Assembly (NCBI RefSeq): GCF_017355955.1
Contig: NZ_JAFFID010000001.1
Coordinates: 496,001 to 560,000, forward strand
Length of the DNA stretch: 64,000 nucleotides
Reading direction: 5' to 3'
Source of the DNA: Sabulibacter ruber
GTDB lineage: Bacteria; Bacteroidota; Bacteroidia; Cytophagales; Hymenobacteraceae
A program made the translations under genes and the position numbers. Below are positions 54,623-62,521 of this stretch, piece by piece (the first letter of the stretch is position 1; each line of letters starts with the position of its first letter). Under the pieces are notes generated by a model. That model saw only the letters and a list, made by a program, of their open reading frames with translations, had not been told where the DNA came from and made no database searches.

Positions 54623-57103
54623 ATGAAAAAAAGAACTACCCTCTTTTTGCTGGGACAGCTATGCCTTTGCCTTTTGGTTTGGAAGGCTTCCTGGGCGCAG
54701 GGCACGTCTACCGCTCCAGCGGCCACCGCTCCCAAAGCGAATGGTATAATCTCAGGAAAGCTGATTGACTCCCTTACCTCAAAGCCCATTGAATTCGCCA
54801 CGGTGGCCTTACTGGACCGGAACACCAATAAATCAGTAGACGGCACCCTCTCCGATGCCCAGGGCCGCTTCACCTTTCAAGGGGTGAACAATGGTGAGTA
54901 CAGCCTTTCGTTCAGTTTTATTGGATACAATCCCAAAACGGTGGCGAGGGTATCTGTTACAGATCAGAACTCAGAAGCCAACGTGGGCATCATTTCCCTT
55001 TCAATAACGGCCACTCAGTTGAAAGAGGTCAAGATACAATCGTTACGGCCTACCATCACGCAGGAAGCCGACAAAATGGTGGTGAGCGTGGAAGGGACGG
55101 CTTTGGCGGCCGGAAGAACCGCATATGACGTGCTGGCCCGCTCGCCGGGGGTATTCATTGACCAGGAAGGAAACATCCAATTGAACGGCCGCTCCGGGGT
55201 GACCATCATGCTGGATGGTAAACTCACGTACCTCTCGGCCCGCGATCTGCGCACCTTATTAGAGGGAATGCCGGCCGAGAACCTTAAGAACATTGAGATC
55301 ATCACCAACCCCTCGGCCAAGTTTGATGCCGAAGGTGCCTCGGGAATCCTCAACATCAATCTGAAGAAAAACGACATCAGGGGCATGAATGGCAGCATGT
55401 ACGCCGGGTACACCTACAACGGGTATCAGCATGCCTACTCCTCTGGGGTGGCGCTCAACTATAAATCCGGCAAGTGGAATTCCTTTGTGAACACAGACCT
55501 GGCCCGCCGGGCATTTGGCCGGCAAGCCACGTTCACGCGGGTGTTTTACGGAGAGCAGAGTACCACGTATTTTGACCAGGTAGCCTTTGGGAACACGATA
55601 GTCCAGGGACCGCCCACCGTTAGAGCCGGTACTGATTACAACCTCACCGATAAGCACAGCATTGGCGTGATGGGGTACTTTGTGACCAATACTCTGAACG
55701 GAGATTTCCTCACGGATACCTACACCGGTGATGCCCCTGCCACCCCCAACCGGTACATAGACGCCAATAACTACAACACCAACCGGTTCACCAATTACAC
55801 CGGAAACATCCATTACCTGGGCAAACTGGATACTGCGGGCACCACCCTTTCCGCGGATATTGACCTGGTGCGGATAACTAACCGCGGGTACGCCAACTCC
55901 TATAACAACTTTATAGACCTCACCGGCGCAAAGCCTGATTCCCTGGATTTCCTGTACACCCAAACACCCGGGAACTATGATATCTTCGCGGCCAAGGTAG
56001 ACTACAGCAGTCCGTACGCCAAGGGCAAGAAATTTGAGCTGGGCGCGAAAGCAAGCCGGGTGAAGTCTGACAGCGACTCCCGCTTCTATTTCAACAACGC
56101 CGAGGCCCTGGTCCTGGACCCCAGAAGAACCAACCACTTCCTGTATGACGAGAACATCTATGCCGCCTATATCAACTGGAGCGGAAAGTTAAGCGAACGG
56201 TACAGCGTACAGGCCGGGTTGCGTGGGGAGCACACTATCTCTACCGGCGAGTCGTTGACCACGGGGCAGAAAACCAACCGGGAGTATTTCAATCTTTTCC
56301 CCAGCGTGTTTGTGCAGCAGAAACTGAGCGAAAACTACCAGGTGAACTACAGCTACAGCAGGCGCTTGCAGCGGCCCAACTACGGCAACCTGAACCCCTT
56401 CCTGGCGTACCGTGACCCGTATACCTACTGGCAGGGGAACCCTTACCTGCGGCCTCAGTACACGCACGCCATCAGCATCACCCAGACCTATAAGAAAGAC
56501 TACAGCCTGGCGTTCACCTACCAGATCATCAAAGACAACATGGCAGAACTGGCCTTGCTGGATGTGGCACGCATGACCACGGTGTACACCATCGGCAACG
56601 TAGATGATGCCTACAACCTGAGCCTTTCCGCCAATGCCCCTTTCAGGATCATGAAAAACTGGGATACCCAGAACACCTTTCTGGTTTCTTACAACAAATA
56701 CAAGGTGATGATTAACCAGGAAATGGCCACCAATGACCAGGTGCACTACATGGCGCAAAGCAATCACAACATTCTGCTTCCCAGGAACCTTAAACTGGAA
56801 GTAAATGCCGGCTACCGAGGGCCTGGCGCGTACGGCATCTACATAGTAGACAGCCAGTGGTGGGTGAACCTGGGCGTGAAAAGAAGCTTCCTGAATGATA
56901 AACTAGATGTGACCCTAAACGCGAATGATATCTTCAAAGGCATGCGCATCAAGATCTCCACCGTGGGCCGCAACGTGCACGAGTTTGACCAGTATTTCAG
57001 GGCCCGGAGCGTGGGCATAAACCTACGCTATAACTTCAGCCGGGGCGATAAATTTGATCCTAAACGCCGGAACAACAGCCTGGATGAGGTAAATAGAACC
57101 TAG
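54623..57103 (+). CDS. TonB-dependent receptor, outer-membrane barrel family OMP_b-brl_3
   Basis: An 826-residue outer-membrane protein. Signal peptide (about 1-25, ending SWAQ); carboxypeptidase-regulatory-like beta domain (about 42-125: SGKLIDSLTSKPIEFATVALL to YSLSFSFIGY); plug domain (about 145-255) with LARSPGVFIDQEGNIQLNGRS and IEIITNPSAKFDAEGASGI; then a beta-barrel to the C-terminus with VNLGVKRSFLNDKLDVTLNANDIF. This is the Bacteroidota plug-barrel type without a SusD partner, so the ligand may be a peptide, metal chelate or small glycan. It stands alone with its own terminator. Confidence 0.93.
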   Translation: MKKRTTLFLLGQLCLCLLVWKASWAQGTSTAPAATAPKANGIISGKLIDSLTSKPIEFATVALLDRNTNKSVDGTLSDAQGRFTFQGVNNGEYSLSFSFIGYNPKTVARVSVTDQNSEANVGIISLSITATQLKEVKIQSLRPTITQEADKMVVSVEGTALAAGRTAYDVLARSPGVFIDQEGNIQLNGRSGVTIMLDGKLTYLSARDLRTLLEGMPAENLKNIEIITNPSAKFDAEGASGILNINLKKNDIRGMNGSMYAGYTYNGYQHAYSSGVALNYKSGKWNSFVNTDLARRAFGRQATFTRVFYGEQSTTYFDQVAFGNTIVQGPPTVRAGTDYNLTDKHSIGVMGYFVTNTLNGDFLTDTYTGDAPATPNRYIDANNYNTNRFTNYTGNIHYLGKLDTAGTTLSADIDLVRITNRGYANSYNNFIDLTGAKPDSLDFLYTQTPGNYDIFAAKVDYSSPYAKGKKFELGAKASRVKSDSDSRFYFNNAEALVLDPRRTNHFLYDENIYAAYINWSGKLSERYSVQAGLRGEHTISTGESLTTGQKTNREYFNLFPSVFVQQKLSENYQVNYSYSRRLQRPNYGNLNPFLAYRDPYTYWQGNPYLRPQYTHAISITQTYKKDYSLAFTYQIIKDNMAELALLDVARMTTVYTIGNVDDAYNLSLSANAPFRIMKNWDTQNTFLVSYNKYKVMINQEMATNDQVHYMAQSNHNILLPRNLKLEVNAGYRGPGAYGIYIVDSQWWVNLGVKRSFLNDKLDVTLNANDIFKGMRIKISTVGRNVHEFDQYFRARSVGINLRYNFSRGDKFDPKRRNNSLDEVNRT

Positions 57104-57138
57104 TCGCTCATAGGGTATTTACCAAGATTACTAATGGG

Positions 57139-57175
57139 CAAACCCCGCCTGCTCTGGTTGAGCAGGCGGGGTTTG
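57139..57175 (+). terminator. Terminator of the TonB-dependent receptor
   Basis: CAAACCCCGCCTGCT (57139-57153) pairs perfectly with AGCAGGCGGGGTTTG (57161-57175); T-rich GTTGTTTGGG follows. It lies 35 bases after the stop. Confidence 0.92.
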
Positions 57176-57307
57176 TTGTTTGGGTAAGCTAGATTTCTGC
57201 CAGAATGTGGTGCCGTTTCTTAGGCTTTCAAAGGAAATAACCTTAATCAAAATCGGCCTATATCGTATAACATTCCCTAGAGTTCAGAGATAAGCTTATA
57301 TTGCAGG

Positions 57308-57667
57308 ATGTTTGCAAACGAAGTTCGGTTGGGAAATATAGTGTATGAAGCCGGGAAGCCAGTGGTACTGGACGCGCCCAGGCTGATTGCCATGCTCAGC
57401 GGCGAGGAAGTTTCGTTTGAACCGATACCCTTAACCGAGGAATGGCTGGCTGGGGCTACCTATAACGCCCTGGAGCATGAGTTCTCTTTTCCGCAACTAA
57501 GCCAGTGGGCCTTAGATCCAGATTACAATGAGATTGTTTTCAACGGAGGCTACATTGCTACAAGCGCTCCGGTGGAGTACGTGCACCAATTACAGAATTT
57601 CTTCTTCATCATGACCGGTGAGGAATTGCCGCTTCCCCTGGAACTCATCCTGAAATCTGCTTCCTAA
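57308..57667 (+). CDS. Conserved hypothetical protein with VHQLQNFFFIMTGEEL motif
   Basis: A 119-residue acidic protein. It opens with NEVRLGNIVYEAGKPVVLDAPRLIAML, continues with FEPIPLTEEWLAG, and ends in YVHQLQNFFFIMTGEELPLPL. The order R-x-GN, 'PLTEEWL', 'HQLQN-x-F-x-x-TGEEL' is that of a small family frequent in Bacteroidota chromosomes and phages, of unknown function. No signal peptide. A hairpin separates it from the convergent small gene at 57757. Confidence 0.75.
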   Translation: MFANEVRLGNIVYEAGKPVVLDAPRLIAMLSGEEVSFEPIPLTEEWLAGATYNALEHEFSFPQLSQWALDPDYNEIVFNGGYIATSAPVEYVHQLQNFFFIMTGEELPLPLELILKSAS

Positions 57668-57674
57668 AAAAAAA

Positions 57675-57730
57675 TCCTTTCTTTGGTTCAGGCCAGTTTA
57701 CAGGAAACCAGGCCTAAAACAAAGAAAGGA
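57675..57730. terminator. Bidirectional hairpin terminator between convergent genes
   Basis: TCCTTTCTTT (57675-57684) pairs with AAAGAAAGGA (57721-57730). Inside are AGGCC/GGCCT and GTTTACAGGAAAC elements of the common intergenic series. An A9 run just before it gives a U-tract for the minus strand. Confidence 0.82.
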
Positions 57731-57756
57731 ACAATACCAGCTGTACCAGCCGTAAC

Positions 57757-58011
57757 TTAGTCTCTGAAAGCTTTCTCGGCCTCCACCAGCCCTTCTTCGG
57801 TGAAGCGGCAGAAAATGGTCATGTCTGGGGCATGTTCTAGTTCCACCAGGTTCTTGAAGTGCAGGTCGCGTATTTCCTGCTCTATTTCGCCTAGGGAAAG
57901 GCCCGGGGTTTGAGACGAGATGGCCGCCGCATCAATGGGCCAGGTGGTTTTGGTTTCTTTATCTTTTACAACGGCGTACATCGCCTTGAGTATTCTGCTT
58001 TCTTTGGCCAT
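57757..58011 (-). CDS. Small winged-helix-like hypothetical protein
   Basis: An 84-residue protein: RILKAMYAVVKD helix, PIDAAAISSQTPGLSLGEIEQEIRDLHFKNLVEL (helix-turn-helix pattern), then FCRFTEEGLVEAEKAF. The order IL-x-A-x-YA-x-V, 'LSL', 'L..K.LVEL', 'LT/FTEEG' is like the 81-residue protein at 28464, so both may belong to one small DNA-binding family (inference). It converges on the conserved hypothetical gene before it. Confidence 0.62.
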   Translation of the reverse strand: MAKESRILKAMYAVVKDKETKTTWPIDAAAISSQTPGLSLGEIEQEIRDLHFKNLVELEHAPDMTIFCRFTEEGLVEAEKAFRD

Positions 58012-58192
58012 ATCCTTCCTTTTTAAACTTGTGGTTCAAATGAATGTTGAAGGAGAGCTCTCTCCATCTCCCTTCATGTACGGAAGCTGGACCAGTAGGA
58101 TTATGGATCATGCGTAACACGCTCCTTTTTATGGGTCACCCGTCCCATTGCATGCGGTACACACAACATTGTCATGCGCCTATCCCTCCTTT

Positions 58193-58280
58193 GTCATCCT
58201 GAAAGGAACTTGTGGGGGAATGGGATAAGCGTTTACTGCAAAGCTTTTCTGGTACGCGCACAAGATCTTTCCAGGATAAC
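58193..58280. mobile_element. 88-bp MITE-like inverted element
   Basis: Arms 58193-58214 (GTCATCCTGAAAGGAACTTG..) and 58259-58280 (CACAAGATCTTTCCAGGATAAC) are imperfect inverses around a 44-base centre. One arm is found alone at 35206-35227. It lies 36 bases past the permease stop codon (minus strand). Confidence 0.7.
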
Positions 58281-58316
58281 AGACAGGAAGACATCAATTG
58301 AGATTGAAATTCAGCG

Positions 58317-60743
58317 TCAATCCATTCTGAGATTTTTTACGGGGTTGAGCGTGGCCGCTTTAAACGCTTGGAAGCTGACGGTGAGGAAAGCAACTAACCC
58401 GGCCAACAGAATGGCGGCTCCAAACGCCCAGTATGGTATCTCAATGCGGTACGCGAAGTCTTCCAGCCACTGCCGCATGGCGTACCAGGCCAGCGGAAGG
58501 GCAATGACTGCCGCAATGAGTACCAGTTTCAGGAATTCTTTGGAGAGCATGGCCACGATGGACGAGGTCTCCGCGCCTAAGATCTTCCGGATTCCGATTT
58601 CCTTTTTCCGGCGCTCTGCCGCGTAGGCGGCCAATCCGTACAGGCCCAGGCATCCCACAAAAATGGCCATGGCGGTGAAGATCCAGAGCAAAGATTTAAG
58701 TTTGTCTTCAGCTTTGTACATGGCTTCAAAGTTCTCGTCCATGAACTTGTATTCAATGGGGAACTCCGGCGAGAAGGTGTTCCAGACGGTTTTAACGTGG
58801 GCCAGGGCCTCGGGCAGATTGTCGCCTTTCAGCTTCACGGCTACTTTCCAGTTGGCCCCGGGGAAGATCTGCAGCACTGCGGGCTCTACTTTGTCAAAGA
58901 GGCTTTTGAAGTGGAAGTCTTTTACCACCCCAATCACCTGCCCTTTTTTGAGGGAATCGGAGCCATCGTCGGTCCAGGCTTTCCATTCAATTTTCTGCCC
59001 CAAGGCTTTCTCGGGAGTACCGAAGCCCAGTTCCCGCACGGCGGTCTCGTTGAGCATAAAAGCCGCGTCCCTGTCGGTGGGCATGTCTTTGGAAAAAGCC
59101 CGGCCGGCTACCATCTTCAGCCCTAGGGTTTTAATGTAATCATGGTCTACCATGAGCGTGGTAACCCCATGGTGCACCCGCTGCCCGTCTTTGAGAACAT
59201 CAATGCTCTCACCGGCGGTGGCATCACCGGGGAAACCGTAGCCAATGGAAACGCTGGCAATGCTGGGCGATTTGGCCAGTTCGGTTTTGAAGGTCTCATA
59301 GTTTTTGTACATGTTATCGCCCCGCATCGGAAAGAACATGATCTGGTCGCGGTTGAACCCCAGGTCTTTGTTGTGCAGGTAACTCACCTGGCGGTACACC
59401 ACCAGCGCGCAGACAATCAGGAAAATAGACAAGGCGAACTGCACCACAATGAGGCCATGTCGCAGCCAGGGAGTTCTGCCCGGACTTCCGCCGTTCACCA
59501 CCGCCCCTTTGAGCACACTTACGGGCCGAAAGTTAGCCAGCACCAGGGCCGGATACAGCCCTGCCAGCAACCCCACCACCAATACCAAACCCAGCAGCAA
59601 CAGCAACAACCCCGGACTGGTGAACACATTGAACGTCATTTCTTTCTCGGTGAACGCGTTGAGCGAAGGCAACACCAGTGACGTAAGCGCCGCCGCAAAC
59701 ACCACGCTAATGAACGTGAGCAGCAGGGTCTCGCCCAGGAACTGCAGCATCAATTGGCTCTGGCTGGCCCCAATGGTTTTGCGCACACCCACCTCTTTGG
59801 CCCGCTGCAAAGACTTGGCGGTAGCCAGGTTCACGAAGTTAAAGCAGGCAATAAGCAAGATAAACACCGCAATGATGCTCAAGGCCTTTACATAGGTGAT
59901 GTTCCCCCTGAGTGCCTGGTCATACTTGAAGCTGGCGGAGTACAGGTGCACCTGGTGCAGGGGCTGAAAGAAAGGCAGGTATTCAAAGGGCTTGTTGGTT
60001 TCGGGGTCCAGCTGTTTTTTGGTGATGCCCCTGAACTTAGAGAGCACAAAATCTGGATCGGTACCTTCTTTCAGCTTCACATAGGTGTAGAACTGTTGCC
60101 AGCCCCAGCTACTCATGCGCTCTGCCGAGAAATTGTAGGCCTTCACCGAGAAGACGTAGTTCACCGGCAAATGGAATTTTGAGTTGCTCTTAAAAACCCC
60201 CTTCACAATGAAAGGTGATTTGTCAAAAGTTAACTTCTTGCCCACGGGATCAATGTCGCCAAAGACGCGTTGCGCGAACTTGTCTGAAATGACCACCGAG
60301 GTAGGATCTGCCAAAGCTTTCTCGGGGGAGCCGTAGAGGAACGTTAAAGGAAATACCTCAAAAAATGTAGGGTCCGCCCCTAGCCCGCCTTTTTCGTAGA
60401 TCCGTTTGTCGCCGGCTTCCACCAGGCTTTGACCATCCCACTGCTGCATGAGAATGCGTACGGTGGTTTCTACCTCCGGAAAGCTCTCCTGCAGGGTGGT
60501 GCCAAACATGGGCGGAACGCTCGCAATCTGGGCAGTGGCTTCATCGGTGGTGGTGTTGGAATAAACGCGGTACACCCGGTCTCCTTCTGGCAGGAATTTG
60601 TCATACTGCAGCTCATCATAGACAAACAAGCCAATGAGCAAACAGGCGGTAAGGCCCAGCGCCAGGCCAGCTATATTGATAAAGCTGAAGCCTTTGTGCC
60701 GGAGCAGGTTGCGGTAGGCCACTTTTAAGTAGTTCTGGAACAT
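58317..60743 (-). CDS. MacB/FtsX-type ABC transporter permease
   Basis: An 808-residue permease of the Bacteroidota double type. Starts MFQNYLKVAYRNLLRHKGFSF, with a first helix INIAGLALGLTACLLIGLFV, a large MacB-like periplasmic domain, three helices (about 280-420, with LATAKSLQRAKEVGVRKTIGA), a second periplasmic domain, and a final FtsX module with ERRKKEIGIRKILGA. ATG 60743 is chosen over an upstream in-frame ATG at 60797 because family proteins start here and the upstream part would cover the sigma-54 promoter. No ATPase gene is adjacent. Likely exports lipid, peptide or drug; sigma-54 control is supported by sites upstream. Confidence 0.92.
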   Translation of the reverse strand: MFQNYLKVAYRNLLRHKGFSFINIAGLALGLTACLLIGLFVYDELQYDKFLPEGDRVYRVYSNTTTDEATAQIASVPPMFGTTLQESFPEVETTVRILMQQWDGQSLVEAGDKRIYEKGGLGADPTFFEVFPLTFLYGSPEKALADPTSVVISDKFAQRVFGDIDPVGKKLTFDKSPFIVKGVFKSNSKFHLPVNYVFSVKAYNFSAERMSSWGWQQFYTYVKLKEGTDPDFVLSKFRGITKKQLDPETNKPFEYLPFFQPLHQVHLYSASFKYDQALRGNITYVKALSIIAVFILLIACFNFVNLATAKSLQRAKEVGVRKTIGASQSQLMLQFLGETLLLTFISVVFAAALTSLVLPSLNAFTEKEMTFNVFTSPGLLLLLLGLVLVVGLLAGLYPALVLANFRPVSVLKGAVVNGGSPGRTPWLRHGLIVVQFALSIFLIVCALVVYRQVSYLHNKDLGFNRDQIMFFPMRGDNMYKNYETFKTELAKSPSIASVSIGYGFPGDATAGESIDVLKDGQRVHHGVTTLMVDHDYIKTLGLKMVAGRAFSKDMPTDRDAAFMLNETAVRELGFGTPEKALGQKIEWKAWTDDGSDSLKKGQVIGVVKDFHFKSLFDKVEPAVLQIFPGANWKVAVKLKGDNLPEALAHVKTVWNTFSPEFPIEYKFMDENFEAMYKAEDKLKSLLWIFTAMAIFVGCLGLYGLAAYAAERRKKEIGIRKILGAETSSIVAMLSKEFLKLVLIAAVIALPLAWYAMRQWLEDFAYRIEIPYWAFGAAILLAGLVAFLTVSFQAFKAATLNPVKNLRMD

Positions 60744-60790
60744 AACGTACGGGTTTATGGAATCTGAGGACTGAACCTGTACACCTGCCG

Positions 60791-60806
60791 TGCACACCCT
60801 GTGCCA
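60791..60806 (-). promoter_or_regulatory. Sigma-54 (RpoN) promoter for the ABC permease
   Basis: On the minus strand the 16 bases read TGGCACAGGGTGTGCA, matching TGGCAC-N5-TTGCA with one mismatch and keeping the strict GG-N10-GC spacing. The predicted start of transcription is near 60780, about 35 bases before the permease ATG. Confidence 0.8.
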
Positions 60807-60860
60807 ATTCTGGTTTTCTTTGTTTTTCAGCTATTTAGCTAATTTCAGGCTGAAATCAGA

Positions 60861-60896
60861 GTGCAAATTCGCTCCCAAAGTGTGCGATTTCGCTCC
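60861..60896 (-). promoter_or_regulatory. Two 15-bp sites 21 bp apart, probable activator-binding sites
   Basis: GTGCAAATTCGCTCC (60861-60875) and GTGCGATTTCGCTCC (60882-60896) differ at two positions. Each carries a dyad core GC(A/G)A-NN-TCGC. The 21-base period places both on one face of the helix, 55-90 bases upstream of the -24 box, the usual position for NtrC-type enhancers. The adjacent response regulator is the likely ligand. Confidence 0.7.
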
Positions 60897-61044
60897 TACC
60901 TCATTGCCTCAAAAATGCTAAATACCTTCAAGATCAGGCATTTGTAAGAATGGCATAATTATAGTTTCTTTCGGGTAAAACCCTATTGGCCCGGCGGCTG
61001 TTTCTGCGGTTGTACTTTTGATTTGAGCCTTGGGCAAATATTGA

Positions 61045-61095
61045 CTGTTTCAGGCCCATTTTCCTGAAAACAGACCTGAAACAGACCTGAAACAG
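61045..61095 (+). repeat. Hairpin with duplicated 3' arm in the regulator leader
   Basis: CTGTTTCAGGC (61045-61055) can pair with either of two tandem copies of ACCTGAAACAG (61074-61084 and 61085-61095). The centre contains TTTTCCTGAAAA. It lies about 70 bases before the regulator ATG. Confidence 0.7.
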
Positions 61096-61162
61096 ACCCA
61101 AAGAAAGAACCGCCGCAGCATTGAAGAACTTAACTCATTCAGCTCTATAAAACAGATTTACT

Positions 61163-62521
61163 ATGTTACTGAAGAAGGCTTCCGTTCTGGTAGTGGACGA
61201 TGACCCCGATGTGCTCACGGCCGTGCGGCTGTTGCTGCGTCCGCAGGTGAAAGACATAGTGGTGGAGAAAAACCCGGAGAACATTCCGACGCTCCTTCGG
61301 CAGCAGGCCTTTGATGTGATTCTGCTGGACATGAATTTCACCTCGTCCATTAACACCGGCAACGAAGGCCTTTACTGGCTTAAAAAGATCAAGAGCCTGA
61401 AATCTGAAGCTGCCGTGATCATGATCACCGCCTACGGCGACATTGACCTGGCCATCCGCTCCCTGAAAGAAGGCGCCTATGATTTTGTGGTGAAGCCCTG
61501 GCAGAACGAGAAGCTGATAGCTACGCTGCAGGAAGCCATCACCGGCAAAGCGAAAGGCAGCCTCACCTCGGCGGCACAGGTCCCAGCTTCAGGTTTCGGG
61601 CCGGAGCTGCTGGGCGAGTCAGAGGCCATGCAGGACATTTTCTACAAGATCAAGAAAGTAGCCCCCACCGATGCCAACATCCTGATCCTGGGCGAAAACG
61701 GCACGGGGAAAGAACTCATCGCGAAAGCCATCCATCAGCACTCCCTCCGGGCCAACCAGGCCTTTGTGAAAGTAGACGTGGGCGCCCTCACTGATACCCT
61801 TTTTGAAAGCGAGTTGTTCGGGCACCGCAAAGGCGCCTTTACTGATGCCCGCGAAGACCGCGCCGGAAGGTTTGAGGCGGCCCATAAAGGCACTATTTTC
61901 CTGGACGAGATCGGGAACATTTCCCTGCAGCAACAGGCCAAACTCCTGAGCGTGCTGCAGAACCGGCAGGTGATGCGCCTGGGCTCCAATGAACCTACCA
62001 ACGTAGACGTTCGCCTGCTGTGCGCCACCAACGTGTCTCTGGCCGAACTGGCCAGCGAAGCGCGGTTTAGGAAGGACTTGATTTACCGAATAAATACCGT
62101 GGAGATTGTGGTGCCGCCGCTTCGGCAACGGGGCAACGATGTGGTTCTGCTGGCCCGGCACTTTATGCAGCTGTACGCAGACAAGTACCTGAAACCCTCC
62201 ATGGAGCTGACCAAACCCGCCATAGACAAGCTGAAAAGCTATCATTTTCCCGGAAACGTGCGCGAACTGCAGTACGCCATTGAGCGGGCCGTGATCATGG
62301 CCGAGGACCAGACCCTGGACGCCAAGGACATCCTGTTCTCACCCATTGAATCGGCTCCGGCGCAGGCAACGCTGGCTACTGCCACCAACCTGGAGGAACT
62401 GGAGAAAGCCACCATCATTAAGGTGCTGGAGAAGCACAACGGCGTCATGACCAAAGCCGCCAAAGAACTGGGCATTACCCGCACCGCGTTGTACCGCAGA
62501 CTGGGCAAGTATGAGCTTTAA
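61163..62521 (+). CDS. NtrC-type sigma-54-dependent response regulator
   Basis: A 452-residue activator. Receiver domain (about 5-125): Asp12-14 cluster, phospho-acceptor Asp56 (VILLDMNF), Lys111 (VVKPW). AAA+ domain (about 145-380): Walker A GENGTGKE at 177-184, Walker B TIFLDEI at 244-250, and the sigma-54 contact loop reading GAFTDA at 224-229 instead of GAFTGA. The C-terminal Fis-type helix-turn-helix is KAAKELGITRTALYRRLGKY. It overlaps its kinase gene by 11 bases and diverges from the ABC permease, whose upstream region has a sigma-54 promoter and two dyad sites. Confidence 0.95.
   Translation: MLLKKASVLVVDDDPDVLTAVRLLLRPQVKDIVVEKNPENIPTLLRQQAFDVILLDMNFTSSINTGNEGLYWLKKIKSLKSEAAVIMITAYGDIDLAIRSLKEGAYDFVVKPWQNEKLIATLQEAITGKAKGSLTSAAQVPASGFGPELLGESEAMQDIFYKIKKVAPTDANILILGENGTGKELIAKAIHQHSLRANQAFVKVDVGALTDTLFESELFGHRKGAFTDAREDRAGRFEAAHKGTIFLDEIGNISLQQQAKLLSVLQNRQVMRLGSNEPTNVDVRLLCATNVSLAELASEARFRKDLIYRINTVEIVVPPLRQRGNDVVLLARHFMQLYADKYLKPSMELTKPAIDKLKSYHFPGNVRELQYAIERAVIMAEDQTLDAKDILFSPIESAPAQATLATATNLEELEKATIIKVLEKHNGVMTKAAKELGITRTALYRRLGKYEL

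Noticed and set aside
60744..60797. Upstream ATG for the ABC permease
   Set aside because: It would place the sigma-54 promoter and start site inside or beside the coding region. Family proteins start at MFQNYLKVAYRNL.
60930..61020. A sigma-54 promoter for the response regulator itself (TGGCAT near 60951, TTGGCCC near 60986)
   Set aside because: The GG-N10-GC spacing is not met in either place.
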